Below are positions 24,188 to 33,281 of a stretch of 64,000 bases of DNA, one piece after another; the first letter of the stretch is position 1; every line of letters starts with the position of its first letter. Under the pieces are notes generated by a model. It saw only the letters and a list, made by a program, of their open reading frames with translations. It made no database searches and was not told the origin of the DNA. Source of the stretch: Streptomyces sp. CoH27 (GTDB lineage: Bacteria; Actinomycetota; Actinomycetes; Streptomycetales; Streptomycetaceae); the NCBI RefSeq assembly GCF_020181035.1, contig NZ_JAIQYY010000019.1, forward strand, positions 72,063 through 136,062. The letters are read 5' to 3'. Position numbers and translations under genes: made by a program.

Positions 24188-25347
24188 CCCGCCCGCTCCC
24201 CCGCGGCGGCACGCTTCTGCTCGCCTCCATAGCCGGGACGGCGATCGCCAACAACTACACCATCCAGCCCGAACTCACCGCGGTCGCCGCCGACTTGGGC
24301 ATGCCGCTCGCCGTGATCGGACTCGTGCCGACCGCGGCGCTCACCGGCTGCATGGCCGGCTTCGCCCTCCTGCTGCCCCTCACCGACCACCTCGCCCCCA
24401 ACCGCCTGGTCGGCGCGCAGCTCACCGCGCTGGCCGCCACCCTCGCCCTCGCCGCGGCTGCACCCGGCGCGGGCGTGCTCCTGGCCGCGTATCTCCTCAT
24501 CGGCGCGACCGCCAGTGTCGCGGCCCAGGCGAGCACTATCGCCGGTCGCCATGCCCCGACAGGGCGTCGGGGAACGGGAGTCGCCACGGTGGCCGCCGGC
24601 ATGTCGGCCGGCATCCTGCTCGGTCGGCTCGCGGGCGGAGCGCTCACCAGTGTCCTCGGCTGGCGGGGCATGCTCCTCGTGTTCGCCGCCCTGGCCCTGC
24701 TCGGCGCGATCGCCGCCGCCACGCTCCTGCCCCGGCAGCGCCCGCACTCCGACCGCGGGTACCGGCCGGCTCCGGCCTCACTCCCGCCGCTGCTGCGCCA
24801 GTTCCCGGAGCTGCGCCGCGCGGTGGCCATGGGCGGGCTGTGGTACTTCGCCTTCAATCTGATCTGGGTCGCCCTCGCCTTCGCCCTCGCTCAGCCGCCC
24901 CACTCCCTCAGCCCGGGTGCCATCGGCCTGTACAGCCTCGCCGGGCTCCTCGGCTTCGCGGCGCTCCCGCTCACCGGACGCCTCGCCGACCGGTACGCCC
25001 CGGCGACGGTGCGCACCGCCTGCGTACTGGCCGCCGCAGCCGGCACCGCGCTGCTCGCGACCGGCCTCGACAGCCCGCCCGTGACCGCATTCGGGCTCGC
25101 CGTCTTCGACGCCGGTTGCTTCGCCGCCCAGGCCGTCAACCAGAGCCGGATCATCGCCCTCGCCCCCGCACGTTCCGGCAGCCTCAGCGGCGTCTACCTC
25201 GTGCTGTACTTCACCAGCGGCGCCGTCGGCACCGCCGTGACCGCACCACTGCTCAACACCCTCGGCTGGCAGGGCATCGGCCTCACCGCGACCACCGCAC
25301 TGCTCCTCGCGGCCGCCCTCGGCAGCCGGTCGCCGGCCGGCCGCTGA
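24184..25347 (+). CDS. MFS transporter, CynX/NimT-like or small-drug exporter
   Basis: GTG at 24184 gives 387 residues with ~11-12 TM helices. The loop LLPLTDHLAPNRLVGAQLTA is MFS loop 2-3-like, and GRHAPTGRRGTGVATVAAGM is the equivalent in the central helices. It is co-translated with the XRE/cupin regulator, which therefore likely senses its substrate. Together with the divergent acetyltransferase this suggests a detoxification unit (export plus acetylation); the compound is unknown. Confidence 0.88.
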   Translation: MTRPLPRGGTLLLASIAGTAIANNYTIQPELTAVAADLGMPLAVIGLVPTAALTGCMAGFALLLPLTDHLAPNRLVGAQLTALAATLALAAAAPGAGVLLAAYLLIGATASVAAQASTIAGRHAPTGRRGTGVATVAAGMSAGILLGRLAGGALTSVLGWRGMLLVFAALALLGAIAAATLLPRQRPHSDRGYRPAPASLPPLLRQFPELRRAVAMGGLWYFAFNLIWVALAFALAQPPHSLSPGAIGLYSLAGLLGFAALPLTGRLADRYAPATVRTACVLAAAAGTALLATGLDSPPVTAFGLAVFDAGCFAAQAVNQSRIIALAPARSGSLSGVYLVLYFTSGAVGTAVTAPLLNTLGWQGIGLTATTALLLAAALGSRSPAGR

Positions 25348-25458
25348 CGACGTCGGCACGGGCGGAGCAGAGCGCGGTCGCAGCTGGGCCTGCTCGCGTC
25401 CCCCGGCCCGGTCTCCGGCAAGAGGGTCGCCTGGCATGCGCTGGGCAGCCGGCGTTTC

Positions 25459-25715
25459 GTGCTGGTCGTGGTCGCCTCCAGCCGCTTCGGCGACATGCGC
25501 AGCGGCCTCGCCGTCGCCGTCGCCGGACCCATCAGCATCGCCGATCCGCTGGGGGCGATCTGGTCGGCGGCCATGCTGCTCGGCCACCGCGCCGCGGCCA
25601 AGGACATCGTGGACGCGATCGCCTCGGTCCTGGCCACGACCGACGTGCGCACCCGCGACCTGGGGGCACCGCGACCACGGCCGAGTTCACCGACACGCTG
25701 ATCGAGCTCCCCTGA
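25459..25715 (+). pseudogene. Broken isopropylmalate/isocitrate/tartrate dehydrogenase C-terminal fragment
   Basis: The frame reads FGDMRSGLAVAVAGPISIAD, then PLGAIWSAAMLLGH and VRTRDLG, then continues only after a one-base frameshift as GTATTAEFTDTLIELP. These are the C-terminal landmarks of beta-decarboxylating dehydrogenases. Relative to the family, the segment between the AG..G and PLGAIW blocks is also missing, and the frameshift lies in a G run (25662-25666). The gene is dead, with no N-terminal half in the preceding 100 bp. It fills most of the 25348-25834 gap. Confidence 0.65.
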
Positions 25716-25834
25716 GACCTCTGATCTGTGCCGAAACAGGCCTGGGCCCGCCGGTTCCTGACCGGCACCCTTCGAGGCCACCGGCGTGGGGCGCCCGTTA
25801 TCGTGACGGATCACAAGCGGCGGCGAGGTGATCC

Positions 25835-27076
25835 ATGGCTCGGGAGAAAGACGGGGACCGGCGCAGCGGCGAGCGTCCGCGGGAGCTGTCCGCCGGTGCG
25901 GCGGCGCTCGCCGCTCGGTGCGAGCCTCGGGTGAACGAGCTGGCCCGGCGCATGGCAGGCGACGTCTTCGAGCAGGTGCGCGGGTACGCGGAGCTGCCCG
26001 CCGATGTGAAGGACGTCGAGATCGCCGCGACGGCCCGGCACGGCATGCGGCTGTTCCTGCGCCGGGGCGCCGCCCGGCCGCGCCCCGATGCACTGGAGCA
26101 CTTCCAGGAGCGCGCCGCCCAGCGCGCCGAGGAGGGGATGCCGCTGCACCTCCTGCTGCGCACCTACACCCTGGGTACGAAGGAGCTGTTCCGGGCGTTG
26201 CGGGAGACCGCCGGCCCCGGTGAGCAGGATGCCCTGGCGGAGCTCGCCGAGGCACTGTTCACCGCGGCGGACCGGGTCGTGGGCGCCGTCACCGAGAGCT
26301 ATCTCGACGAAGAGGCGGCCCTCGCCGCCGAACGGCATGAACAGCGCCGCTCGCACGCCCGCGCTCTGCTGGACGGCCGGCCGGTCACCGGCGGACCCGT
26401 GCCCGGCGGGCCCGCACTGGTGTTGTGCCTGCGCTTCGGCGACTCGGCGGTCACGTGCGGTGGTCCGGGTTCCGCGGTCGGGGTACGGCGGCTGGTGCGG
26501 CGTGTTCAGACGGCGCTGGACCGGGCCTTCGGGACGGACGTGCCCGCTCTGCTGGACGCCGGCGGCGGACTGGCCGTCGTACCGGGAGCAGTCGAACCAC
26601 CTACGCGGATGGTGGAGTTGGTGCGCGAGGCGACCGGGCCTGAGGTACGGCTGGCGGCGGCCCGCGCTGCGGGGACCGGTGACATACCGCGCGCGGCACG
26701 GCTGGCCGGGGAGGTGGTCCGGGTCGCGGCCGCGTGTGGCCGGCCGCCCGGACTGCACCGGCTGGACGACGTGCTGCTGGAGTACCACCTGTCCCGGCCG
26801 AGCGAGGGCAGCGACCGGATCGCCGCCCTGCTCGACCCCCTGGCCGGCCGGCCCGAACTGGTCGAGACGCTGCGCACGCATCTGGAGGAGCGGCAGGACC
26901 GCCGGGCCACGGCCCGTCGGCTCAGCCTGCACCCCAACTCCGTCGACCACCGGCTCGCCCGTGTCCAGGAGCTGACCGGTGTCAGCCTCGCCGACCCGCG
27001 GGACACCGCCCTGGTCCTCGCGGCCCTGTTGCTGCGGGAGACAGAGACGGAGACGGACGCAGGCGTCACGGGGTGA
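25835..27076 (+). CDS. PucR/CdaR-type helix-turn-helix transcriptional regulator
   Basis: This 413-residue protein has a helical N-terminal RsbR/PucR-associated sensor region (ELARRMAGDVFEQVRGYAEL; EEGMPLHLLLRTYTLGTKEL), a central GGDEF-like remnant domain, and a C-terminal PucR helix-turn-helix (LRTHLEERQDRRATARRLSL, NSVDHRLARVQELTG). This architecture controls catabolic genes. It overlaps the convergent alkylsulfatase gene by 11 bp, so regulation of that enzyme is plausible but not shown. Confidence 0.9.
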   Translation: MAREKDGDRRSGERPRELSAGAAALAARCEPRVNELARRMAGDVFEQVRGYAELPADVKDVEIAATARHGMRLFLRRGAARPRPDALEHFQERAAQRAEEGMPLHLLLRTYTLGTKELFRALRETAGPGEQDALAELAEALFTAADRVVGAVTESYLDEEAALAAERHEQRRSHARALLDGRPVTGGPVPGGPALVLCLRFGDSAVTCGGPGSAVGVRRLVRRVQTALDRAFGTDVPALLDAGGGLAVVPGAVEPPTRMVELVREATGPEVRLAAARAAGTGDIPRAARLAGEVVRVAAACGRPPGLHRLDDVLLEYHLSRPSEGSDRIAALLDPLAGRPELVETLRTHLEERQDRRATARRLSLHPNSVDHRLARVQELTGVSLADPRDTALVLAALLLRETETETDAGVTG

Positions 27077-28937
27077 CGATCGCGAAGTCCGGATCAGGGG
27101 CGTCCAGCAGCGATCCGAACGTGATCAGGGCCCGCACGTCACCGTCGAGGACCACCGTGCCGCCCGCGATCTCGTCGGCGAAGGTGGAAGCGCCGGCCAC
27201 CACGGTGTCGAGCGTGGTGCGGGCCAGCCGCAGCTCAGCGGCGGGCCGTTCACCGCGTGGGGCGTCACCGGGTGTCGCCGTCAGCGCGCCGTTGGACAGC
27301 AGCAGGGTCCACACCTCGCCGCTGTCGATGAACTCCCAGCGCAGCAGCAGCCGTCCGGCCGCGGCCGCGCGTGGGCCGTTGACGCGTACAGCCAGGGACC
27401 GGAAGATCTGCTCGATCGTCAGGGCGGCCAGGATGTCCGGGGCCCGGCGGGTCGGCGTGCCGAGGATGCCGCCGCGCAGTTCGGCCGCGCCCATCAGGTA
27501 GAAGTTGCGCCAGGGTCCGCACTCCGCGCCCTGGCCGAGCCGTTCGAAGGTGTCGGCTTGCAGGGCGCGGGCCTCCCCGTGGCCTGGTTCGGCGAACAGG
27601 ACGTGGCTCAGCACCTCCGCGACCCACCGCAGGTCACCGGCTCCGTAGGACCTCCTCGCCTTGGCGACCACGGCATCCGCGCCGCCCATGAACTCCACGT
27701 ACCGGCCGGCGGCTTCGGCGGGCGGATGCTGCCACAGGTGGGCCGGGTTGCCGTCGAACCAGCCCATGTAGCGCTGGTAGACCGCTTTGGCGTTGTGGCT
27801 GAGGGAGCCGTAGTAGCCGCGGGTGTGCCAGGCCCGTTCGAGGGCGGGCGGAAAGCGGAGTTGCTCGGCGATCTCCGCTCCCGTGTGCCCGGTGTTGATC
27901 AGCCGGACGGACTGGTCGTGCAGATAGGCGTACGCGTCCCGCTGCTCCTCCAGGAAGCGTACGACCCGGTCCTGCCCCCAGGTGGGCCAGTGGTGGGAGC
28001 CGAAGACGACGTCCGTGTCCGTGGCGAACAGCCGGATCGTCTCCGTCAGATACCGGGCCCAGGCGCTGGGATCGCGGACGAGGGCCCCGCGCAGGGTGAG
28101 CACGTTGTGCAGGGTGTGGCAGGCGTTCTCGGCGGCGCACAGCACCCGCAGGTCCGGGAAGTGGAAGTTCATCTCGGCGGGGGCCTCGGTGCCGGGGGTG
28201 AGCTGGAAGACGATCCGCACCCCGTCGACGGTCTCCTCCTGACCGGTGGCGGTGATGTGGACGGTGGGCGCGATCAGGCCGACGCTGCCGGTCGACGTCG
28301 TCTGTCCGAGCCCGCAGCCGATCTGCCCGGCCGGTCCCTTGGGCAGCGCGGCCCCGTACATGTAGGCCGCCCGGCGGGCCATCGCCGTGCCCGTGACGAC
28401 ATTCTCGCCGGCCGCGTGCTCCAGGAACCCGGTCGGCGCGATGACCGGCACCCGGCCGGCGGCCACCTCGGCCGGATCGACGACGCCGCGCACCCCGCCG
28501 AAGTGGTCGATGTGGGAGTGGGTGTAGATCACGCCGGTCACGGGCCGTTCGCCGCGGTGCTCGCGGTACAGGGCGAGCGCGGCAGCGGCGACCTCCGCGC
28601 TGATCAGCGGGTCGATCACGACGACACCGCGCTCGCCCTCCACGAAGGTGATGTTCGACAGGTCCAGGCCGCGCACCTGGTGAATGCCGGGCACGACCTC
28701 GTACAGCCCCTGGCGCGCCACGAGCCGGCTCTGCCGCCACAGCGAGGGATGCGCGGTGGGCGGGCACTCGTCGTCCAGGAAGGCGTAGGCGTCCGCGTCC
28801 CACACCACCCGGCCGTCCGCGTCCCGCACCACACCGGGGTCCAGCCGGGCGACGAACCCCCGGTCCGCGTCGGCGAAGTCCTGCTCGTCGTCCCAGGCCA
28901 GGCCGCTGTCCATGGGCTCCTGCTCACTGCCGGTCAT
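27066..28937 (-). CDS. MBL-fold alkyl sulfatase (SdsA/BDS1-like)
   Basis: The 623-residue product matches the length and order of linear primary alkylsulfatases: a metallo-beta-lactamase domain with the di-zinc motif THSHIDHFGG, further ligands around NACHTLHN and FGSHHWPTWG, a helical dimerisation domain (YQRYMGWFDGNPAHLW), and an SCP2-like C-terminal domain. It would hydrolyse alkyl sulfates such as SDS to alcohol and sulfate, supplying sulfur or carbon. No signal peptide is evident. The divergent MFS gene at 29154 could be functionally linked. Confidence 0.92.
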   Translation of the reverse strand: MTGSEQEPMDSGLAWDDEQDFADADRGFVARLDPGVVRDADGRVVWDADAYAFLDDECPPTAHPSLWRQSRLVARQGLYEVVPGIHQVRGLDLSNITFVEGERGVVVIDPLISAEVAAAALALYREHRGERPVTGVIYTHSHIDHFGGVRGVVDPAEVAAGRVPVIAPTGFLEHAAGENVVTGTAMARRAAYMYGAALPKGPAGQIGCGLGQTTSTGSVGLIAPTVHITATGQEETVDGVRIVFQLTPGTEAPAEMNFHFPDLRVLCAAENACHTLHNVLTLRGALVRDPSAWARYLTETIRLFATDTDVVFGSHHWPTWGQDRVVRFLEEQRDAYAYLHDQSVRLINTGHTGAEIAEQLRFPPALERAWHTRGYYGSLSHNAKAVYQRYMGWFDGNPAHLWQHPPAEAAGRYVEFMGGADAVVAKARRSYGAGDLRWVAEVLSHVLFAEPGHGEARALQADTFERLGQGAECGPWRNFYLMGAAELRGGILGTPTRRAPDILAALTIEQIFRSLAVRVNGPRAAAAGRLLLRWEFIDSGEVWTLLLSNGALTATPGDAPRGERPAAELRLARTTLDTVVAGASTFADEIAGGTVVLDGDVRALITFGSLLDAPDPDFAIVTP

Positions 28938-29153
28938 GGTCGTCGATCCTCACACGCCCGAGGCGGAGACGCTTGATGACCTGTCACAGAGCGCCCGTTG
29001 ACCCGTCACAACCACCGGAAGCGGAAGTCAGTACAGGTTCCCCGGCTGCCCATCGGTTACGACCGGACCGGACACCTTCACTTTCACTTTCGTCCAAGGG
29101 ACGCCGGCCTCTGTCCATGGACGGATCCGCCGCCGCGGGGTGAGGGTCGTCCC

Positions 29154-30398
29154 ATGAGCGAAACCGGCCTCACGCCCGGACCGCGACGGATGCCGAGCGG
29201 CCTCCTCGCGCTCGCGCTCGGAGGTTTCGGGATAGGGCTGACCGAGTTTCTGATCGCCGGGCTGCTGCCGCAGGTGGCGTCGAGTTTCGCGGTGTCCGAG
29301 GCGGCGGCGGGCCGGCTGATCTCCGGGTACGCGCTCAGTGTGGCGATCGGCGCCATCGCGCTGACCGCGGCGACGACGCGGCTGCCCCGCAAGAGCGTGC
29401 TGGTCGGCCTCGTCGCGTTGTTCGTCATCGGCAACCTGTTGTCCGCCGTCGCGCCCGGCTATCCGGTGATGCTGCTCGGGCGGATCGTCGCGGCGCTGTG
29501 CCACGGCTCGTTCTTCGGGATCGGCTCACTGGTCGCGCGCGACCTGGTCGCGCCCGAGCGGAAGTCCCGCGCCGTGGCGGTCATGTTCGCCGGGCTGACC
29601 GTCGCGAACGTCCTGGGCGTGCCGTTCGGCGCGCTGGTCGGCGAGCGGTGGGGCTGGCGGGCGGCGTTCTGGGCGGTCACGGCGGTCGGCGTGCTGGCGC
29701 TGGTGGGCATCGCCGTCCTCGTCCCCGGCCGGGCGGACCGGGCCCAGCCGCCGACGGCCCCGGACGGCTCGGGCCCGCTGCCGCCCACCGCCCTGCGAGC
29801 CCAGTTCCGCGCCTTCCGGTCCTGGCAGGTCTGGCTGACACTGGCGGCCACCGCGCTCGGCTACGGCGGGATGTTCGGCGCGTTCAGCTACATCGCCTAC
29901 ACCTTCACCGAGGTCAGCGGCTTCTCCCCGGCCGACGTCGCCTGGCTGCTGATGGTGTACGGCGTCGGTCTGGTCGTCGGCAACCTGATCGGCGGACGGG
30001 CCGCCGACCACGACCGCGACCGCGCCCTGCTCCTCTCCCTCCTCGCACTCACCGTCACCCTGGCCGTGTTCGGTCTGCTGGCCGGCAGCGCCACGGCGTC
30101 CGTGATCCTGGTGTTCCTGATGGGAGTGTCCGGGTTCGCCAGTGTCCCCGGACTGATCACCCGCGTCACCGACGTCGCCCACGGCACGGCACTGGCCGCC
30201 AGCGCCAACGTCTCCGCCTCCAACGTCGGCAACGCCCTCGGCGCCTGGCTCGGCGGCCTGGCCATCACCGCGGGCCTCGGCTACACCGCCCCGCTCTACG
30301 TCGGCGCGGGCATCACCTTGACGTCCGTCGTCATCATGGCCGTCGCGGCACGCCGGGCCGGATCGGCCTCCGGGGACGCACTGCGCGTGGGCCACTGA
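29154..30398 (+). CDS. MFS transporter, AraJ/DHA1-like
   Basis: ATG at 29154 gives 414 residues with 12 predicted TM helices. TEFLIAGLLPQVASSFAVSE at the first helix and GSLVARDLVAPERKSRAVAV and FGALVGERWGWRAAFWAVTA in the central loops are characteristic of AraJ/DHA1-type sugar-efflux or drug exporters. The upstream region has a short TTTCAC direct repeat (29076-29091). No adjacent regulator is obvious; the substrate is unknown. Confidence 0.92.
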   Translation: MSETGLTPGPRRMPSGLLALALGGFGIGLTEFLIAGLLPQVASSFAVSEAAAGRLISGYALSVAIGAIALTAATTRLPRKSVLVGLVALFVIGNLLSAVAPGYPVMLLGRIVAALCHGSFFGIGSLVARDLVAPERKSRAVAVMFAGLTVANVLGVPFGALVGERWGWRAAFWAVTAVGVLALVGIAVLVPGRADRAQPPTAPDGSGPLPPTALRAQFRAFRSWQVWLTLAATALGYGGMFGAFSYIAYTFTEVSGFSPADVAWLLMVYGVGLVVGNLIGGRAADHDRDRALLLSLLALTVTLAVFGLLAGSATASVILVFLMGVSGFASVPGLITRVTDVAHGTALAASANVSASNVGNALGAWLGGLAITAGLGYTAPLYVGAGITLTSVVIMAVAARRAGSASGDALRVGH

Positions 30399-30586
30399 AG
30401 TGGTCCTGTACATAAGGCTGTTGATCTCGGTCGGTGCGAGCAGCGGCCCGGCGTCCTCCTGGCTCCGGGGGGAGCGGCGCGGCCATCAGGGTGTTTCCAG
30501 GTGGTGTCGGGCGGCCGGGGCGGGCCCGTTCTGGCCATGCTGGGCCACGAGTGACACCCATCCTTCCCTGCGACAAGGAGCACGGT

Positions 30587-30802
30587 ATGACCTCGGACCC
30601 GGTGGAACGATTCCTGGCGGCCCTGGACCCGGAACACCGCGATGCTGTCAGCGCCAGGCCGCGCCAGGAGCAGGAACAGCTGGCGGCGGCCTGGGAACGG
30701 GAACTGGAATCCGACGACGAGCTCGACACTCTGGACGAGCTGTCCCCGCCGGCGGCGGAGTCCGAGGCGGCCCGCCGCGTGATGGCGCGGGAAGCCGGCT
30801 AG
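30587..30802 (+). CDS. Small acidic hypothetical protein (71 aa)
   Basis: ATG at 30587 begins MTSDPVERFLAALDPEHRDA, a helical, strongly acidic protein (ELESDDELDTLDELSPPAAE). AAGGAG lies upstream (ACAAGGAGCACGGTATG). The stop overlaps the convergent SDR gene by four bases. Function is unknown; the length and charge fit a small cytosolic adaptor or regulator. Confidence 0.65.
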   Translation: MTSDPVERFLAALDPEHRDAVSARPRQEQEQLAAAWERELESDDELDTLDELSPPAAESEAARRVMAREAG

Positions 30803-31659
30803 CGAGCGGCGCCCGCGCTGCGCAGCACCTGCGCCAGTGCGGTGGCGGGGTGGCCGGTCAGGTCCTCGATGGCGGTGCTCACCCCGGCGAGGGAACCGTC
30901 GGCGATCGCGGTGTAGGTGGAGACCCAGGCGTCGAGGAGCCAGTCGGGAGCCTGGTAGCCCGCGCGGGAGGCGTAGGCGTCCTCGACCGTCTCAGGCACG
31001 TACGAGACCGGGCGCCCGGTGACCTCGGCGAGCGTGGCCGCGATCTCGGTGAGCGTCAGTGCCTCGGGGCCGGTCAGGTCGTAGGTGCGACCGGCGTGCG
31101 GGCCCGGTTCACGCAGCACCGCGACCGCGGCGTCCGCGATGTCGTCCTGCGCGACCACGGCGGCCCGGCCGTCCCCGGCGGGGCCGCGGATCGCACCGTC
31201 TTCGCCCACCAGGCCGGGCATGAAGTCGGCGTACAGGTTGTCACGCAGGAACGTGAACGGAACGCCGCTGGAGCGGATGTGCTGCTCGGTGTGCCAGTGG
31301 TCGCGGGCCAGCGTGAAGGTCGCGTCGGGCGCGGCGCTGTAGAAGGAGATGTACACCAGGTGGGCGACGCCGGCCTCGGCCGCGGCGTCGACGAAGGTGC
31401 GGTGCTGGTCGAGGCGGTCGGGAGACTCCGAGGCGGAGACCATCAAGACGCGGTCGGTGCCGCGCAGCGCACGTACGACGGCGTCGTGGTTCCCGTACGC
31501 ACCGGGTACGGCCGTCGCTCCGGGCAGCTCGGGGGCGCGGGCCGGGGTGCGGCACAGGAGGGTCTGCGGGATGCCCGCTGCGGCCAGGCGGCGGGCGATC
31601 CGTCCGCCCAGGCGCCCGGTGGCACCGGTGACGGCGTAGGTGGGCTCGGCGGAAACCAT
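30799..31659 (-). CDS. NmrA-like NAD(P)-binding oxidoreductase
   Basis: The 286-residue protein begins with the dinucleotide-binding motif YAVTGATGRLGGRIARRLAA, followed by LMVSASESPDRLDQHRTFVD, HLVYISFYSA and FTFLRDNLYADFMPGLVG, the standard order of NmrA/QOR2-type atypical short-chain dehydrogenases. These bind NADP(H) and act as quinone reductases or redox sensors. It is monocistronic. A conserved Tyr/Lys SDR dyad is not evident, as is usual for this subfamily. Confidence 0.9.
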   Translation of the reverse strand: MVSAEPTYAVTGATGRLGGRIARRLAAAGIPQTLLCRTPARAPELPGATAVPGAYGNHDAVVRALRGTDRVLMVSASESPDRLDQHRTFVDAAAEAGVAHLVYISFYSAAPDATFTLARDHWHTEQHIRSSGVPFTFLRDNLYADFMPGLVGEDGAIRGPAGDGRAAVVAQDDIADAAVAVLREPGPHAGRTYDLTGPEALTLTEIAATLAEVTGRPVSYVPETVEDAYASRAGYQAPDWLLDAWVSTYTAIADGSLAGVSTAIEDLTGHPATALAQVLRSAGAAR

Positions 31660-31850
31660 CGCGCTTCTCCTCGTCGGGGTGCCGGTACTGCTGCCGCGTT
31701 CCTGTCAGCACACTAACCGCCGCCGCCTACGATCCGCGCAACAGGCCACGCTGAAACCTCCCGGAAGGAGGTACGGGGCAGCGAGGAGCTGAAGACGAAG
31801 GGGTGGGGGCACGTGTCCGACGTCAACTGGGCCCTGCCGAAGGGCGCCTG

Positions 31851-32369
31851 CTACAGGGCGCGACGGTAACGGAGTTCAGGTACGGACACACCGTCGTAGT
31901 CGTCGGCCTGGACCGCCCCGTCGGGGACGTAGCCGGCGCGTTCGTAGAAGCTACGCGCCGGCATGTTGCCGGTGAGGACCCACAACAGCACCTGGTCGAA
32001 ACCATGGCCGAGCGCGCGGGCATGCACGGCTTCGAGCAGTGTGCGACCGATACCGGAGCCGATGAGCGCGGGCTGGACGTAGAGGGCGTACAGCTCGGCG
32101 GCGGTCCCGGAGGTGGTGTCGGCACTGCGACAGGGGCCTAGGCAGGCCCAGCCCACGACCGCTCCGCCGGCGTCGACCGCCACCAGGTCGGCCACGCCGT
32201 GCCGCGGCCGCGTGACGTGCTGTCGGCGCCGCCGCGCATCCGCCTCGACCGTCATGCCATCGAGGTAGGACCGAGGCAGGATCCCGGCGTACGCGGCCTT
32301 CCAGCCGGTCACCCGTATCGCCGACACAGCCCGGATGTCGGCTTCCGTCATCTCTCGCACCGTCACCAT
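31851..32369 (-). CDS. GNAT family N-acetyltransferase
   Basis: The 172-residue protein contains MTEADIRAVSAIRVTGWKAA, a central VGWACLGPCRS strand and the acetyl-CoA motif LYVQPALIGSGIGRTLLEAV, then NMPARSFYERAGYVPDG. All are standard GNAT landmarks (RimI-like single-domain). It probably acetylates a small amine or protein N terminus. It is divergent from a truncated second GNAT gene. Confidence 0.88.
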   Translation of the reverse strand: MVTVREMTEADIRAVSAIRVTGWKAAYAGILPRSYLDGMTVEADARRRRQHVTRPRHGVADLVAVDAGGAVVGWACLGPCRSADTTSGTAAELYALYVQPALIGSGIGRTLLEAVHARALGHGFDQVLLWVLTGNMPARSFYERAGYVPDGAVQADDYDGVSVPELRYRRAL

Positions 32370-32446
32370 CTGGGCACCGTAAGGGATCCGTCACCACGAC
32401 CACCTGGGAATTTCGGTTCCGCGGCGGTGCCGGTGCGAGCCCTGCC

Positions 32447-32785
32447 GTGTGCACCCCGGTGGATCTGCCGGTGGCGATCGGCGGTGTCGACTACCGGGCC
32501 CACGAGGGCGCCGGGACCATCTGGCAGCTCGCCGTGCTCCCGGCGCTGCAGTGCTGCGGCCTGGGTACGCTGCTGATCCGCGCCGCCGAACAGCGCATCG
32601 CGGGCCGTGGGCTGGGCAGGGCCGAACTCGCCGTGGAAGAGGACAATCCGCGGGTCCGGGCCCTGTACGAGCGCCTGGGGTACGTCCCGTACGGTCGCGC
32701 GCCGGATGCCTGGGACGTGGAAGGGTCTGACGGGTCCGTCCGCCGGTACGAGACGATGTGCGTGCTGATGCGGAAGGATCTCTGA
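32447..32785 (+). pseudogene. N-terminally truncated GNAT acetyltransferase
   Basis: The frame encodes motif A and B of a GNAT (QLAVLPALQCCGLGTLLIRA; NPRVRALYERLGYVPYG) but lacks the first ~50 residues that form the N-terminal strand and helix. The 77 bp upstream, to the divergent GNAT start, do not encode them. A short protein could still be made, but activity is unlikely. Deletion rather than misread start is favoured. Confidence 0.5.
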
Positions 32786-32816
32786 GACGTCGACCGGCGG
32801 CGACCGAGGGGCGCGT

Positions 32817-33233
32817 TCACTCGGCGTCGTGGCCCGGGAACAGGGTCGCGGCCACATGGTGGGTGTCCGCGTATTCGACGACCGAGGTGATCCTGCCGTC
32901 GCGGACGGTGTAGATGCCGAGGCAGCGGTTGTCGTAGACGCCGCCGTACACGGTCCTGGCCTTGGAGGTCCATTCCGCCACCACGCGGTCGCCCTCGGCT
33001 ATCGTGCTGACCAGTTCGATCTCCACGGTGCCGGGGACGAAGACCGTTCCCATGCTGCCGAGGAACTCGTTGATGATCTCGTCGCGGCCGTGCCACACCT
33101 TGGAGACGGGCAGGCTGCCCGGGTAGTGCCAGGTCGCGTCCGCGGCGAAGCTGTCGTGGATGACGTCGGCGTCACCGTCGCGTACGGCCTCGACGTAGCG
33201 GATGACGACGGCCCTGGGGTCGGTGGTGGTCAT
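32817..33233 (-). CDS. SnoaL-like / NTF2-fold protein
   Basis: This 138-residue protein begins with VVIRYVEAVRDGDADVIHDS and contains ATWHYPGSLPVSKVWHGRDE, EGDRVVAEWTSKARTV and NRCLGIYTVRDGRITSVVEY, a classic SnoaL-like pattern. Such proteins bind or isomerise small lipophilic molecules. It is 48 bp downstream of the quinone reductase gene in the same direction, so the two are probably one operon under the LysR-type regulator. Confidence 0.88.
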   Translation of the reverse strand: MTTTDPRAVVIRYVEAVRDGDADVIHDSFAADATWHYPGSLPVSKVWHGRDEIINEFLGSMGTVFVPGTVEIELVSTIAEGDRVVAEWTSKARTVYGGVYDNRCLGIYTVRDGRITSVVEYADTHHVAATLFPGHDAE

Positions 33234-33281
33234 GGTCGTACTCCTTGGGTGAGTGGTGAGATCCGTCGGTCTGAGCGTGGT

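Noticed and set aside
29076..29091. TTTCAC direct repeat upstream of the MFS gene
   Set aside because: Only two and a half short units; too little to call an operator.
31756..31772. Hairpin ACCTCC-CGGAA-GGAGGT enclosing a perfect Shine-Dalgarno
   Set aside because: No start codon with a sensible reading frame follows at ribosome-binding distance, so a regulatory role is not supported.
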